Shown one piece after another: positions 1 to 8,522 of a stretch of DNA of 64,000 nucleotides. The stretch's first letter is position 1. The number at the start of each line of letters is the position of its first letter. The notes under the pieces were generated by a model. That model had not been told where the DNA came from and did no database searches. It saw only the letters and a list, made by a program, of their open reading frames with translations. The stretch is from assembly GCF_040549485.1 (NCBI RefSeq), contig NZ_JBEPTK010000007.1, positions 186,001-250,000 of the forward strand, read 5' to 3'. Made by a program: the position numbers and the translations under genes. Origin of the DNA: Constrictibacter sp. MBR-5 (GTDB taxonomy: Bacteria; Pseudomonadota; Alphaproteobacteria; JAJUGE01).

Positions 1-1449
1 GGCGCCACCGGCACCGGCAAGACAGTCACGCTTCAGGTGTTCGCCGAGGGTTTCTCCAACGCCGGCGTGCCGGTGTTCGTGACCGACATCAAGGGCGACC
101 TGTCCGGCATCGCCACCCAGGGCGAGCCGCGCGATTTCCTCGCCGCCCGCGCCGCCGCGATCGGCATGGCGCACTACGCCCACGACCGCTTTCCGGCGGT
201 GCCGCTCGACCTGTTCGGCGACCAGGGACATCCGGTCCGCGCGACGGTCTCGGAGATGGGGCCCCTGCTCCTCGCCCGGCTGATGAACTTGACGGATGCG
301 CAGGAGGGCGCCCTCAACATCGCCTTCCGCATCGCCGACGAACAGGGGATGCTGCTGCTCGACCTGAAGGACCTCCAGGCGATGCTGGCGCACATCGCGG
401 AGAACGCGTCGGTCCTGACCACGCGCTACGGCAATGTGTCGAAGGCGACCGTCGGTGCGATCCAGCGCCGCCTGCTGGTGCTGGAGCAGCAGGGCGGCGA
501 CCGGTTCTTCGGCGAGCCCGCCTTCGAGATCGGCGACCTGATGCGCACGACCCGCGACGGACGCGGCTATGTCTCGATCCTGGCCGCCGATCGGCTGATG
601 CAGAGCCCGCGCCTGTACGCCACCTTCCTGCTGTGGCTGCTGTCCGAACTGTTCGAGGCCCTGCCTGAGGTCGGCGACCCGGAGCGGCCGAAGCTGGTCT
701 TCTTCTTCGACGAGGCGCACCTGCTGTTCGACGAGGCGCCGGACGCGCTGGTCGACAAGGTGGAGCAGGTGGTCCGGCTGATCCGCTCCAAGGGCGTCGG
801 CGTCTATTTCGTCACGCAGAACCCGCTCGACGTTCCCGACGCCGTGTCGGCCCAGCTCGGCAACCGCATACAGCACGCCCTGCGCGCCTATACGCCGCGC
901 GAACAGAAGGCCGTGCGTGCCGCGGCGGAAACCTTCCGGCCGAACCCCGCCTTCAAGACGGTGGACGTGATCGGCGCCCTGGAGGTCGGCGAGGCGCTGG
1001 TCTCGACGCTCGACGGCAAGGGCGTCCCCTCGATGGTCCAGCGCACGCTGATCCGGCCGCCCGCCGCGCGCCTCGGCCCGCTCTCACCGTCCGAACGGCG
1101 CGGCCTGATCGACAACAGTCCACTCGCTGGCCACTACGACACGCCGGTCGACCGCGACTCGGCCTTCGAGATGCTGCAGCAGCGCGCCGCCGCGGCCCTG
1201 ACCGAGAAACCGCCGGCCGAAGCCGGCGGGATCGGCGATTTCCTGGGCTCGATCTTCGGCACCGGTGCCGGCCGCAGCCGTCCCCTGACCGCCGGCCAGC
1301 GCGTCGCGCGCGACGTCACCCGCACCGTGGCGAACCGCATCGCCGGACAGGTCGCCGCGAATGTCGGCCGCAGCATCGCCGGCTCGATGGGCAGTTCGAT
1401 CGGCCGCGCCCTCGTCCGCGGCGTGCTGGGCAGCATGCTGCGGCGCTGA
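1..1449 (+). CDS. HerA-like helicase/ATPase, DUF853 family (5' truncated by window edge)
   Basis: The reading frame is open from base 1, so the true start lies upstream and 482 residues are visible. It begins inside the Walker A motif (GATGTGKT) and has a Walker B-type segment LVFFFDEAH near residue 235, as in HerA-type P-loop ATPases. The family (YjgR/DUF853) is thought to be a DNA-associated or membrane-associated motor, and its exact role is not known. The last 60 or so residues are rich in Gly, Ser and Arg, resembling the low-complexity tails of relatives. A small DUF1272 gene follows after 29 bases on the same strand and may be cotranscribed. Confidence 0.88.
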   Translation, partial: GATGTGKTVTLQVFAEGFSNAGVPVFVTDIKGDLSGIATQGEPRDFLAARAAAIGMAHYAHDRFPAVPLDLFGDQGHPVRATVSEMGPLLLARLMNLTDAQEGALNIAFRIADEQGMLLLDLKDLQAMLAHIAENASVLTTRYGNVSKATVGAIQRRLLVLEQQGGDRFFGEPAFEIGDLMRTTRDGRGYVSILAADRLMQSPRLYATFLLWLLSELFEALPEVGDPERPKLVFFFDEAHLLFDEAPDALVDKVEQVVRLIRSKGVGVYFVTQNPLDVPDAVSAQLGNRIQHALRAYTPREQKAVRAAAETFRPNPAFKTVDVIGALEVGEALVSTLDGKGVPSMVQRTLIRPPAARLGPLSPSERRGLIDNSPLAGHYDTPVDRDSAFEMLQQRAAAALTEKPPAEAGGIGDFLGSIFGTGAGRSRPLTAGQRVARDVTRTVANRIAGQVAANVGRSIAGSMGSSIGRALVRGVLGSMLRR

Positions 1450-1478
1450 ACGGGATCCATCGAGGGAGGAACGAACCG

Positions 1479-1724
1479 ATGCTTCAGATCCGGCCCAACT
1501 GCGAATGCTGCGACACCGATCTGCCGCCGGCATCCGCCGATGCGATGATCTGTTCCTTCGAATGCACCTTCTGCCGGGCATGTGCCGACGAACGCCTCCA
1601 CGGTCGCTGCCCGAACTGCGGCGGCGGCCTCGTCGCGCGTCCCATCCGGCCGGAGGCGCTTCTCGCCAAATATCCCGCCTCGACCGAGCGGATCCTCAAG
1701 CCCGAGAAGTGCGGCGCCGCGTGA
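1479..1724 (+). CDS. DUF1272 domain protein, Cys-rich zinc-ribbon-like
   Basis: A protein of 81 residues beginning MLQIRPNCECCD, typical of DUF1272. Nine cysteines lie within the first 47 residues, arranged as CxCC, CxxxCxxCxxC and CxxC, which points to one or two zinc sites. An AGGGAGG-type ribosome binding site precedes the ATG at good spacing (1464-1470). The function of the family is unknown. It sits just downstream of the HerA-like gene on the same strand and convergent with the LprI-like gene. Confidence 0.87.
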   Translation: MLQIRPNCECCDTDLPPASADAMICSFECTFCRACADERLHGRCPNCGGGLVARPIRPEALLAKYPASTERILKPEKCGAA

Positions 1725-1745
1725 CCGCACCGGCTACCGCACGCG

Positions 1746-2147
1746 TCAACGCAGCGGCGCCGGGCAGCTGAGGTCGCCTTCCCGGCAGGAGAGGTAGTAG
1801 CCCAGTTCCTTGACCCGCTGGCGCGTCAGGTGCGTCCGGCACTCGGCCACGACCATTCCGTGGGCGCTCCCGCCTTCGACAGACGATGCCGAGAAGGCGC
1901 ATTCGGCGTCGCGGAACGCGATCCAGGCGCGCTGCGCCGCGACCAGCTTCCGCTCGGCCGAAGCGTCCTCCTTCAGTCGCGCGCGAAGCCGTCCATAGTC
2001 GCGGTTGAGCGCCGCGTCGGCCTCGGCGAATGCCTCGCCCACGCAAGCGTTCATCGCGGCCTGCGTCTCGGCATCCCGGCACGCCGATGCGCCGGCAGAT
2101 ACCGGAGCGGCGACCGCGAGAATGGCGGCGAAGACGAGAGAACGCAT
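1746..2147 (-). CDS. LprI-like (DUF1311) secreted protein
   Basis: A protein of 133 residues with an N-terminal signal peptide of about 20 residues (MRSLVFAAILAVAAPVSAGA), followed by the DUF1311/LprI N-terminal pattern: paired Cys, a QAAMNAC segment, and the QRAWIAFRDAEC motif that marks this family. LprI of mycobacteria inhibits lysozyme; most proteobacterial members are uncharacterised. The conserved cysteines suggest disulfides and a periplasmic location. It is transcribed opposite to DUF1272, only 21 bases from its stop, and lies 12 bases downstream of the nitronate monooxygenase gene start-to-stop direction. Confidence 0.82.
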   Translation of the reverse strand: MRSLVFAAILAVAAPVSAGASACRDAETQAAMNACVGEAFAEADAALNRDYGRLRARLKEDASAERKLVAAQRAWIAFRDAECAFSASSVEGGSAHGMVVAECRTHLTRQRVKELGYYLSCREGDLSCPAPLR

Positions 2148-2159
2148 CTGCTTCTCCGG

Positions 2160-3128
2160 TTACGGGGCGGCGGCCGCGTACTCGACGCACAGGCGATCGA
2201 TCAGGTCGGCCGTATCCATGACTTCATCGACCGCCGAGACCGAGTGGCCGGCGCTCCAGATGTCCGTCCAGCGCTTCGGCCGGCCGAAGGCCTGGCCCGC
2301 ACCGCCGCCGTACAATTCCTTGGCGCGGTCGGCGGCGACCTCCTCGTCCAGCTTAGAAGGGTCGAGGCCCGCGGCGACGATCGACGGCCGCAGCATGCTG
2401 GCATCGAGGCCGGTGAAGGCCCTGGTCAGCAGCACGTCGTCCATGCCCGACGCCACCAGCATCGCCTTGTAGGCGGGTGCCGCCATGCTCTCGGTCGTGG
2501 CGATAAAGCGCGTGCCCATATAGGCGAGGTCGCAGCCGAGAACCTCGGCCGCACGCAGCGCGCGGCCGTCGCCGACGCCGCCTGCGAGCACGATCGGCCC
2601 GTCGAAGATCGCCCGCACCGCGCGCACGAAGGCGAAGGGGTTGGCCCAGCCGGTCTGCCCGCCCGCCCCCGCCGTCAGCAGGATCAGCCCGTCGGCGCCG
2701 GCCTCGATCGCCTTCTCGGCATGGCGCAGCGAGGCGATGTCGGCGAAGACGAGGCAGCCGATGTCGTGCAGCGGACCGACGACCGCAGCCGGCGAACCGA
2801 CGCTGGTGATGACCATCTCGACCCGGTGCCGGACGAGACAGGCGAGATCCTCGGGCAGCCGCGGCTGGCGGATGATCAGGTTGGGGCAGACGGGCGCGGC
2901 CGGCCGTTCGGCCTCCGCCAGCCGGCCGCCGATATCCGTCAGCCACGCGTCGAGTTCCTCGACCGTCCGCGCGTTCGCGGTCGGGAAGGCGCCGACGACG
3001 CCGCTGCGACAGGCCGCCGCCACCAAGTCGGGGCCGGAAACCCGCAGCATGGGTGCCGAAATCACCGGCAGGCGCAGGCGGCTCGTGATGGACGGCGGCA
3101 GCGGGCGGCCACGGCGGGACTCGGGCAC
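2160..3128 (-). CDS. Nitronate monooxygenase / 2-nitropropane dioxygenase family flavoprotein
   Basis: A TIM-barrel FMN enzyme of 322 residues. Family features are the opening LRLPVISAPMLRVSGPDLVAAACRSG, an AGAGGQTGW phosphate-binding loop, the second FMN loop VLAGGVGDGRAL and the MGTRFIATTES segment. Relatives oxidise alkyl nitronates or act as flavin reductases on enoyl substrates. The His of class I enzymes (GGH) is replaced by Gln here (GGQTG), so the exact reaction is uncertain. I chose a GTG start at 3128 because GGAG lies nine bases upstream; the open frame continues further upstream but overlaps the BNR gene. It is probably cotranscribed with that gene. Confidence 0.85.
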   Translation of the reverse strand: MPESRRGRPLPPSITSRLRLPVISAPMLRVSGPDLVAAACRSGVVGAFPTANARTVEELDAWLTDIGGRLAEAERPAAPVCPNLIIRQPRLPEDLACLVRHRVEMVITSVGSPAAVVGPLHDIGCLVFADIASLRHAEKAIEAGADGLILLTAGAGGQTGWANPFAFVRAVRAIFDGPIVLAGGVGDGRALRAAEVLGCDLAYMGTRFIATTESMAAPAYKAMLVASGMDDVLLTRAFTGLDASMLRPSIVAAGLDPSKLDEEVAADRAKELYGGGAGQAFGRPKRWTDIWSAGHSVSAVDEVMDTADLIDRLCVEYAAAAP

Positions 3129-3169
3129 GAGCGGCGCTCCAGGGGCAGGTGATGGAGCGCCGCTCCCGT

Positions 3170-4138
3170 TCAGCGCGGCGCCCAGAGGATGGTTCGGACC
3201 TCGCCGAGTTCGCGGGCGAGCTTGGTCCAGGTAGCACCGCCGTCCGTGGACCGGAAGAGCTGGCCCAGATTGCTGGCACAGAACAGGAGCTTGGGGTCGG
3301 CCTTGTGCGTCGCGACGCACCACGGCGTACTGTTCAGCTTGCCGGGCAGCCCGACATCGATCCAGGTCTCGGCATGGTCGGTGCTGCGCAGCAGGCGGCC
3401 GTCGTCGCCGGGCGGACCGTTGCCGCTGGTCAGGTACATCGTGCCCTCGCCGTCCGCGGCGGTCAGCACCGAGCGGGTATATTGCGACGGCGCGTCGAGC
3501 TTGCGGAACGTGAAGGTGGCGCCGTCGTCGGTGCTGACGTGGAAGCCCTTGTTCGTCGCCGCCCACAGGCGCCGGCCGCCTTCGGTCGTGATGCAGATGC
3601 CGTGGATGTCCTCGGACACCAGCCCCTCGCCCGCCACCTTGGTCCAGCTGGCGCCGCCGTCGTCGGAGCGGTGGATGCCGTCGATCTCGATGCCGCACCA
3701 CACCCGGCCGCGCACTTCCGGATCGAACAGGATCTGCGTCACCCGCGGCTTGTGCACGAAGATGCAGGCCTCGGCGAAGGTACCCTTCGCTTCGGACCAC
3801 GTCCGGCCGCCGTCCGTCGAGCGGAAGATGCCGGCCGGCTGCGTCCCGGCGACGATCAGGTCCGGATCCCAGGGCGCCATGGCGAGCGACCAGATCTGCC
3901 GGTCGTCCATCGGCGACGGAATGTGCGTCCAAGCCTTGTCCTTCAGGCGTGCCCGATAGAGGCCGAGGTCGGTGCCGGCCAGCACCTCGCCGGGCCGGTC
4001 GGGATGGTCGGCGAGCGACCAGACCCGCGATTCCAGGTAGAGGCCGGATTCGCTGTAGGGCCGGGTCCAGGTCTCGCCGCGATCGTCGCTGAACCAGACC
4101 GACATGCCGGCCGTGCCGACGCACACCGTCGCATCCAT
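3170..4138 (-). CDS. BNR/Asp-box beta-propeller protein (exo-sialidase or Ycf48-like fold)
   Basis: A protein of 322 residues with at least six Asp-box type motifs of the form S/T-x-D-x-G-x-T-W (for example FSDDRGETW, RSTDGGRTW, RSDDGGASW, RSTDGGATW), spaced as expected for blades of a beta-propeller. There is no signal peptide, so it is probably cytoplasmic. The conserved hydrolase residues of true sialidases are not evident, so the glycosyl hydrolase label often given to this family is a fold label. Many such proteins have no known activity. It lies upstream of the nitronate monooxygenase gene on the same strand and divergent from the phosphodiesterase operon. Confidence 0.82.
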   Translation of the reverse strand: MDATVCVGTAGMSVWFSDDRGETWTRPYSESGLYLESRVWSLADHPDRPGEVLAGTDLGLYRARLKDKAWTHIPSPMDDRQIWSLAMAPWDPDLIVAGTQPAGIFRSTDGGRTWSEAKGTFAEACIFVHKPRVTQILFDPEVRGRVWCGIEIDGIHRSDDGGASWTKVAGEGLVSEDIHGICITTEGGRRLWAATNKGFHVSTDDGATFTFRKLDAPSQYTRSVLTAADGEGTMYLTSGNGPPGDDGRLLRSTDHAETWIDVGLPGKLNSTPWCVATHKADPKLLFCASNLGQLFRSTDGGATWTKLARELGEVRTILWAPR

Positions 4139-4289
4139 GGGCTTCCTCCGAAGCGGCGCCGGTTCGCCGGCGCGATTGTTCCGGGATTCTAGGCTCGCTG
4201 CCGACCGCTGTCGACGGAGCGACCACCGTCACGGAAGCGTCGCGGCACGGAAAACCGCCGGTCACACGGCGCTGCTAAACGCTGCCGCC

Positions 4290-5849
4290 ATGAACGCACG
4301 CTCCCTCGAAGACCGGCCGCGCCGGCGCAACGTGCTGCTGGTCGTGGTCGACCAGTGGCGCGGCGACATCCTGCCCGCCCTCGGCACGAAGGGCCTGCGC
4401 ACGCCGAACATCGACGCGCTGTGCGCCGAAGCGACGACCTTCCGCAACCACTTCACCCAGGCCGCACCCTGCGGTCCGGCGCGGGCGTCGCTGCTGACCG
4501 GCCAGTACCAGATGACGCACCGGGCGGTGCAGAACACGATCCCGCTCGACGCGCGCTTCACCAACCTGGCGCTGGAGCTGCGCAAGGGCGGCTACGACCC
4601 GGCCCTGGTCGGCTACACGACGACGACGCCCGACCCGCGCGGTACCACCGCCGACGATCCGCGCTTCTTCACCCTGGGCGACCTGATGGACGGCTTCCGC
4701 CCGGTCGGCGCCTTCGAGCCGAACAAGGAAGCCTATTTCGCCTGGGTCGCCAGCCACGGCTACGCGCTGCCCGCGAACCGCGATTCGATCTGGCTGCCCG
4801 AAGGCGAGGACGCCGAGAGCGGACCGACCCGGCGCCCGTCGCGCATTCCGGCCGCCCTGTCCGATACGTCCTGGTTCACCGAGCGCGCCATCAACTATCT
4901 GCGCGGCTGCGGCGACCGGCCCTGGTTCCTGCATCTGGGCTACTACCGGCCGCACCCACCCTTCATCGCGCCGGCGCCCTACAACGACATGTACGACCCG
5001 GCCGACATGCCAGCGCCGGTGCGTGCGGCCACGGCCGAGGCCGAGGCGGCGCAGCACCCGCTGCTCCGCTGGTACATCGAGCATATCGGCCAGGGCAGCT
5101 TCTTCCAGGGCGGCAAGGGCCTCGCCCGCGACATGGACGAGGACGCGGTGCGCACCATGCGCGCCACCTATTACGGCCTGATGTCCGAGATCGACGACCA
5201 ACTCGGCCGCGTCTTCGCCTTCCTGAAGGAGACGGGCCAGTGGGACGACACGCTGATCGTCTTCACCTCCGACCACGGCGAACAGCTCGGCGACCACCAC
5301 CTGCTCGGCAAGGTGGGCTATTTCGACGAGAGCTTCCGCATCCCGCTGATCGTGCGCGATCCGGACGCCCATGCCGACGCCGGCCGCGGCACGATCGTCG
5401 ACCGCTTCAGCGAGACGATCGACACGATGCCGACCATCCTCGACTGGCTCGGCATGCCGGTGCCGCGCCAGTGCGCCGGACGGTCCGTCCTGCCCTTCTG
5501 CGCCGCCGAACCGCCGGCCGACTGGCGCACGGAAGTGCATTACGAGTTCGACTTCCGCGACGTCTTCTATTCGGAGCCGCAGACGGGGCTCGGGCTGAAG
5601 CTCGACCAGGCCGCACTCGCGGTGGTGCAGGACGAGCGGTACAAATACGTGCACTTCGCGGCGCTGCCGCCGCTCTTCTTCGACCTGCGCGACGACCCGC
5701 ACCAGTTCGTCAACCTGGCTGCCGAGCCGGCCTACGCCGCTCTCGTCCGCGACTATGCCCAGAAGATGCTGTCCTGGCGGCTGGAATATGCCGAGCGGAC
5801 GCTCACCGGCTACCGCGCCACGCCGCGCGGCCTCGAACAGCGCGCCTAG
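4290..5849 (+). CDS. Phosphonate monoester hydrolase / phosphodiesterase, alkaline phosphatase superfamily (PehA-like)
   Basis: A protein of 519 residues that, from memory, matches rhizobial and Burkholderia phosphonate monoester hydrolases (PMH) nearly end to end: RRRNVLLVVVDQWRGD at the start, the metal-site FTSDHGEQLGDHHLLGK, and the closing YKYVHFAALPPLFFDLR. The motif C61-G-P-A-R65 is the CxPxR signature whose Cys is converted to formylglycine, the nucleophile. PMH enzymes split phosphonate monoesters and phosphodiesters and have promiscuous sulfatase activity; their natural substrate is unsettled. The start is the ATG at 4290, because the upstream part of the frame has no family similarity. 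It is the first gene of a tight forward run that also encodes an ABC importer and a glycerophosphodiesterase. Confidence 0.9.
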   Translation: MNARSLEDRPRRRNVLLVVVDQWRGDILPALGTKGLRTPNIDALCAEATTFRNHFTQAAPCGPARASLLTGQYQMTHRAVQNTIPLDARFTNLALELRKGGYDPALVGYTTTTPDPRGTTADDPRFFTLGDLMDGFRPVGAFEPNKEAYFAWVASHGYALPANRDSIWLPEGEDAESGPTRRPSRIPAALSDTSWFTERAINYLRGCGDRPWFLHLGYYRPHPPFIAPAPYNDMYDPADMPAPVRAATAEAEAAQHPLLRWYIEHIGQGSFFQGGKGLARDMDEDAVRTMRATYYGLMSEIDDQLGRVFAFLKETGQWDDTLIVFTSDHGEQLGDHHLLGKVGYFDESFRIPLIVRDPDAHADAGRGTIVDRFSETIDTMPTILDWLGMPVPRQCAGRSVLPFCAAEPPADWRTEVHYEFDFRDVFYSEPQTGLGLKLDQAALAVVQDERYKYVHFAALPPLFFDLRDDPHQFVNLAAEPAYAALVRDYAQKMLSWRLEYAERTLTGYRATPRGLEQRA

Positions 5850-5869
5850 ACTTTAGAACGGAGAGTTCC

Positions 5870-7498
5870 ATGCCCCGCATCACACGCCGCGGCTTCATCG
5901 CAACGAGCATGGCCGCAGGCGCCCTCGCCGCGACGCCGCGCCTGCTGTTCGCCGACAGCCTGAAGCGGCCGACCATCACCATCGCCGTCCAGCAGGTGGT
6001 CAACAGCGGCGCGCTGGAGCCGCTGCGCGAGCAGAGCAACGTCGGCGCCCGCATCTTCTACTCGATCTTCGACCATCTTATCGACGCGGACCGGCAGGGC
6101 GACCTGTCGCTGAAGCCCGGCCTCGCCACCGAGTGGAAGCGCATCGACGAGAAGACGCTGGAGTTGAAGCTCCGCCGGGGCGTCAAGTTCCACAACGGCG
6201 ACGAGATGACCGCCGAGGACGTCGCCTTCTCCTGGGGGCCGGAACGCATGTTCGGCACGGGCCAGGAGGCGACGCAGGGAACCCTCTTCACCCGGCAGAC
6301 GGGCCAGACCGGCCCCTCGCTGCCGCCCGAGGTGGCCGCGGTCGCCAAGCGCCTCTGGCCGGCCCTCGACCGGATCGAAATCGTCGACAAGTACACCGTC
6401 CGCCTCGTCAACAAGGTTCCCGACGTGACCCTCGAAGGCCGTCTCGCCCGCGCCTCGGAGGTCGTTTCGAAGCGGGCGTTCCTTGAGGCCGGCGACTGGC
6501 CGTCCTGGGCCCGCAAGCCGGTCGGCACCGGTCCTTACCGCGTCGCCGAGTTCAAGCCCGACAATCTGCTCGTCCTGGAAGCCTTCGACGAGCACTGGCT
6601 CGGCCGGCCGCCGATCGCGCGCATCCGCTTCGTCGTCGTCCCGGAAGTCGCGAGCCGCATCAACGGCCTGCTCTCCGGCGAGTACGACTTCATCACCGAC
6701 GTTCCCCCGGACCAGATCGCCACGGTCGAGCGCGATCCGCGCTACGAGGTCGTCGGCGGACCGATCCTCAACCACCGCCTGCTCTGCTTCGCGCAGGAGC
6801 ATCCGGTGCTGGCCGATCCGCGGATCCGCCGCGCCATGACTCATTCGATCGACCGGCAGCTGATCGTCGACAGCCTCTTCCTCGGCCGGACGACCGTGCC
6901 GAAGGGCCTGCAGTGGGACTATTACGGCGACATGCTGATCCGCGACTGGACGGTGCCGGCATTCGACCCGGCCCTGGCGAAGTCGCTCCTCAAGGAAGCG
7001 GGATACAAGGGCGATCCCATCCCCTACCGCGTCCTCAACAATTACTACACGAACCAGGTCCCGACCTCGCAGATCCTGATCGAGATGTGGCGCGAGGTCG
7101 GCCTGAACGTCCAGATCGAGATGAAGGAGAACTGGCAGCAGATCTTCGACAAGAGCACGGTGCGCGGCGCGCGCGACTGGTCGAACTCCGCCCCGTTCAG
7201 CGATCCCGTGAGCTCGCTCGTCAACCAGCACGGCCCGCGCGGCCAGCAACAGCAGGTCGGCGAGTGGACGAACGCCGAGTTCAACAAGCTGTCGGGCGTG
7301 CTGGAGTCCAGCACCGACCTCGAGAAGCGCCGCGCCGCCTTCCGCCGCATGCTGGAGATCGCCGAGCGCGAGGACCCCGGCTATACCGTCCTGCACCAGA
7401 CCGCCCTGTTCTACGGCAAGCGCAAGGACATCGCCTGGACCTGGTCGCCGCGCCAGTCGATGGACTTCCGTGCCGGCAACTTCGCGATCAAGGCGTAA
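5870..7498 (+). CDS. Periplasmic substrate-binding protein of a peptide-type ABC importer (SBP family 5), Tat signal
   Basis: A protein of 542 residues. The N-terminus has a twin-arginine signal (TRRGFIATSMAAGALA), followed by a family-5 solute-binding domain with the typical LAxxWKxxDxxTLELKLRxGVKFHNGD segment near residues 80-120. Family 5 proteins bind peptides, nickel, oligosaccharides or other solutes, so the name peptide-binding is only a family label. The Tat signal is common in the alphaproteobacterial members. GGAGAG precedes the ATG. The gene starts 20 bases after the PMH stop and is followed by the two ATPase genes, so the ligand may be an ester related to the neighbouring hydrolases. 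Confidence 0.9.
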   Translation: MPRITRRGFIATSMAAGALAATPRLLFADSLKRPTITIAVQQVVNSGALEPLREQSNVGARIFYSIFDHLIDADRQGDLSLKPGLATEWKRIDEKTLELKLRRGVKFHNGDEMTAEDVAFSWGPERMFGTGQEATQGTLFTRQTGQTGPSLPPEVAAVAKRLWPALDRIEIVDKYTVRLVNKVPDVTLEGRLARASEVVSKRAFLEAGDWPSWARKPVGTGPYRVAEFKPDNLLVLEAFDEHWLGRPPIARIRFVVVPEVASRINGLLSGEYDFITDVPPDQIATVERDPRYEVVGGPILNHRLLCFAQEHPVLADPRIRRAMTHSIDRQLIVDSLFLGRTTVPKGLQWDYYGDMLIRDWTVPAFDPALAKSLLKEAGYKGDPIPYRVLNNYYTNQVPTSQILIEMWREVGLNVQIEMKENWQQIFDKSTVRGARDWSNSAPFSDPVSSLVNQHGPRGQQQQVGEWTNAEFNKLSGVLESSTDLEKRRAAFRRMLEIAEREDPGYTVLHQTALFYGKRKDIAWTWSPRQSMDFRAGNFAIKA

Positions 7499-7508
7499 GG
7501 ATCGCGTG

Positions 7509-8522
7509 ATGTTCGGCCTCGCACCGCCGCCCATCCTCGAGATCGCCGGCCTGACCGTCGATTTCGACACGGGCAAACGGATCGTCCGGGCGGTGCACGG
7601 CGTCGACCTCAAGCTCGGGCGCGGCGAAGCGCTCGGGCTGGTCGGCGAGAGCGGCAGCGGCAAGAGCGTCACCTGGATGGCGGTCATGCGGCTGCTCGGG
7701 CCCCGGGCGCGCATCGGCGGCGAGATCCTGCTGGACGGCGCCTCGATCCCCGACATGCCGGAGCCGGCGGTCGAGAAGCTGCGTGGCCGCCGCATGGCGA
7801 TGATCTTCCAGGACGCGACCAGCGCCCTGAACCCCGTCCACCGCATCGGCAGCCAGCTTGCCGAGGCGGTCCGGCTGCACCGCGGCCTGAGCGGCGCATC
7901 CGCCCGCGTCGAGGCGCGCCGCCTGCTCGACCGGGTGCGCATCGCCAATGCCCAGCAGCGGCTCGACGAATACCCCCACCAGCTGTCCGGCGGCATGAAC
8001 CAGCGCGTGATGATCGCGATGGCGCTGGCGGGCGCCCCCGACCTGCTGATCGCCGACGAGCCGACCACGGCGCTCGACGCGACGATCCAGGCACAGATCC
8101 TCGACCTGCTGCGCGAGATCCGGCGCGACAGCGGCATGGCCATGGTGCTGATCTCGCACGACCTCGGCGTCGTCGCCGAGAATTGCGACCGCATCGCCGT
8201 CATGTATGCCGGCCGCATCGTCGAGGAAGCGCCGAGCGACGCCCTCTTCGAGGATCCCCGCCATCCCTATACGCGCGGCCTGATGGCGGCACTGCCGGAC
8301 CTCGACGGCCCGCGGCGCGCCCTGGTCGCGATCCCCGGCACTGTGCCGGAGCCATGGAGCCTGCCGCCCGGCTGCAGCTTCGCGCCGCGCTGTCCGGACG
8401 CCGTCCCGGCCTGCGCCGCCGGCGTTCCGCCGCTCCTGGCCTCCGGCAGCCGGCGCCGCGCCGCCTGTATCCGGGTCGCCGGCGCCGATGTCGCCGCGCC
8501 GACACGGGAACTCGTCTGGTGA
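7509..8522 (+). CDS. ABC importer ATPase, DppD/OppD type
   Basis: A protein of 337 residues with Walker A GESGSGKS at 46-53, Q-loop in MIFQDATSALNP, signature LSGGMNQR, Walker B LLIADEPTTALD and an H-loop in ISHDLGVV. The C-terminal extension with CSFAPRCP and further cysteines is the oligopeptide-transporter extension that carries an iron-sulfur cluster in some members. It pairs with the next gene as a heterodimeric nucleotide-binding unit. The ATG at 7509 sits 10 bases after the binding-protein stop; the GTG at 7506 is possible too. The stop codon overlaps the start of the next gene (GTGA). Confidence 0.93.
   Translation: MFGLAPPPILEIAGLTVDFDTGKRIVRAVHGVDLKLGRGEALGLVGESGSGKSVTWMAVMRLLGPRARIGGEILLDGASIPDMPEPAVEKLRGRRMAMIFQDATSALNPVHRIGSQLAEAVRLHRGLSGASARVEARRLLDRVRIANAQQRLDEYPHQLSGGMNQRVMIAMALAGAPDLLIADEPTTALDATIQAQILDLLREIRRDSGMAMVLISHDLGVVAENCDRIAVMYAGRIVEEAPSDALFEDPRHPYTRGLMAALPDLDGPRRALVAIPGTVPEPWSLPPGCSFAPRCPDAVPACAAGVPPLLASGSRRRAACIRVAGADVAAPTRELVW

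Noticed and set aside
2160-4265. A 701-residue reverse open frame spanning both the nitronate monooxygenase and the region of the BNR gene
   Set aside because: Only the C-terminal part matches a family; the rest is an out-of-frame reading of the BNR gene at high GC. The enzyme starts at GTG 3128.
4355-7498. A 1047-residue forward frame running through the PMH gene into the binding protein
   Set aside because: The first half is the PMH gene read out of frame (Arg/Pro-rich), and the real product starts with the Tat signal at 5870.
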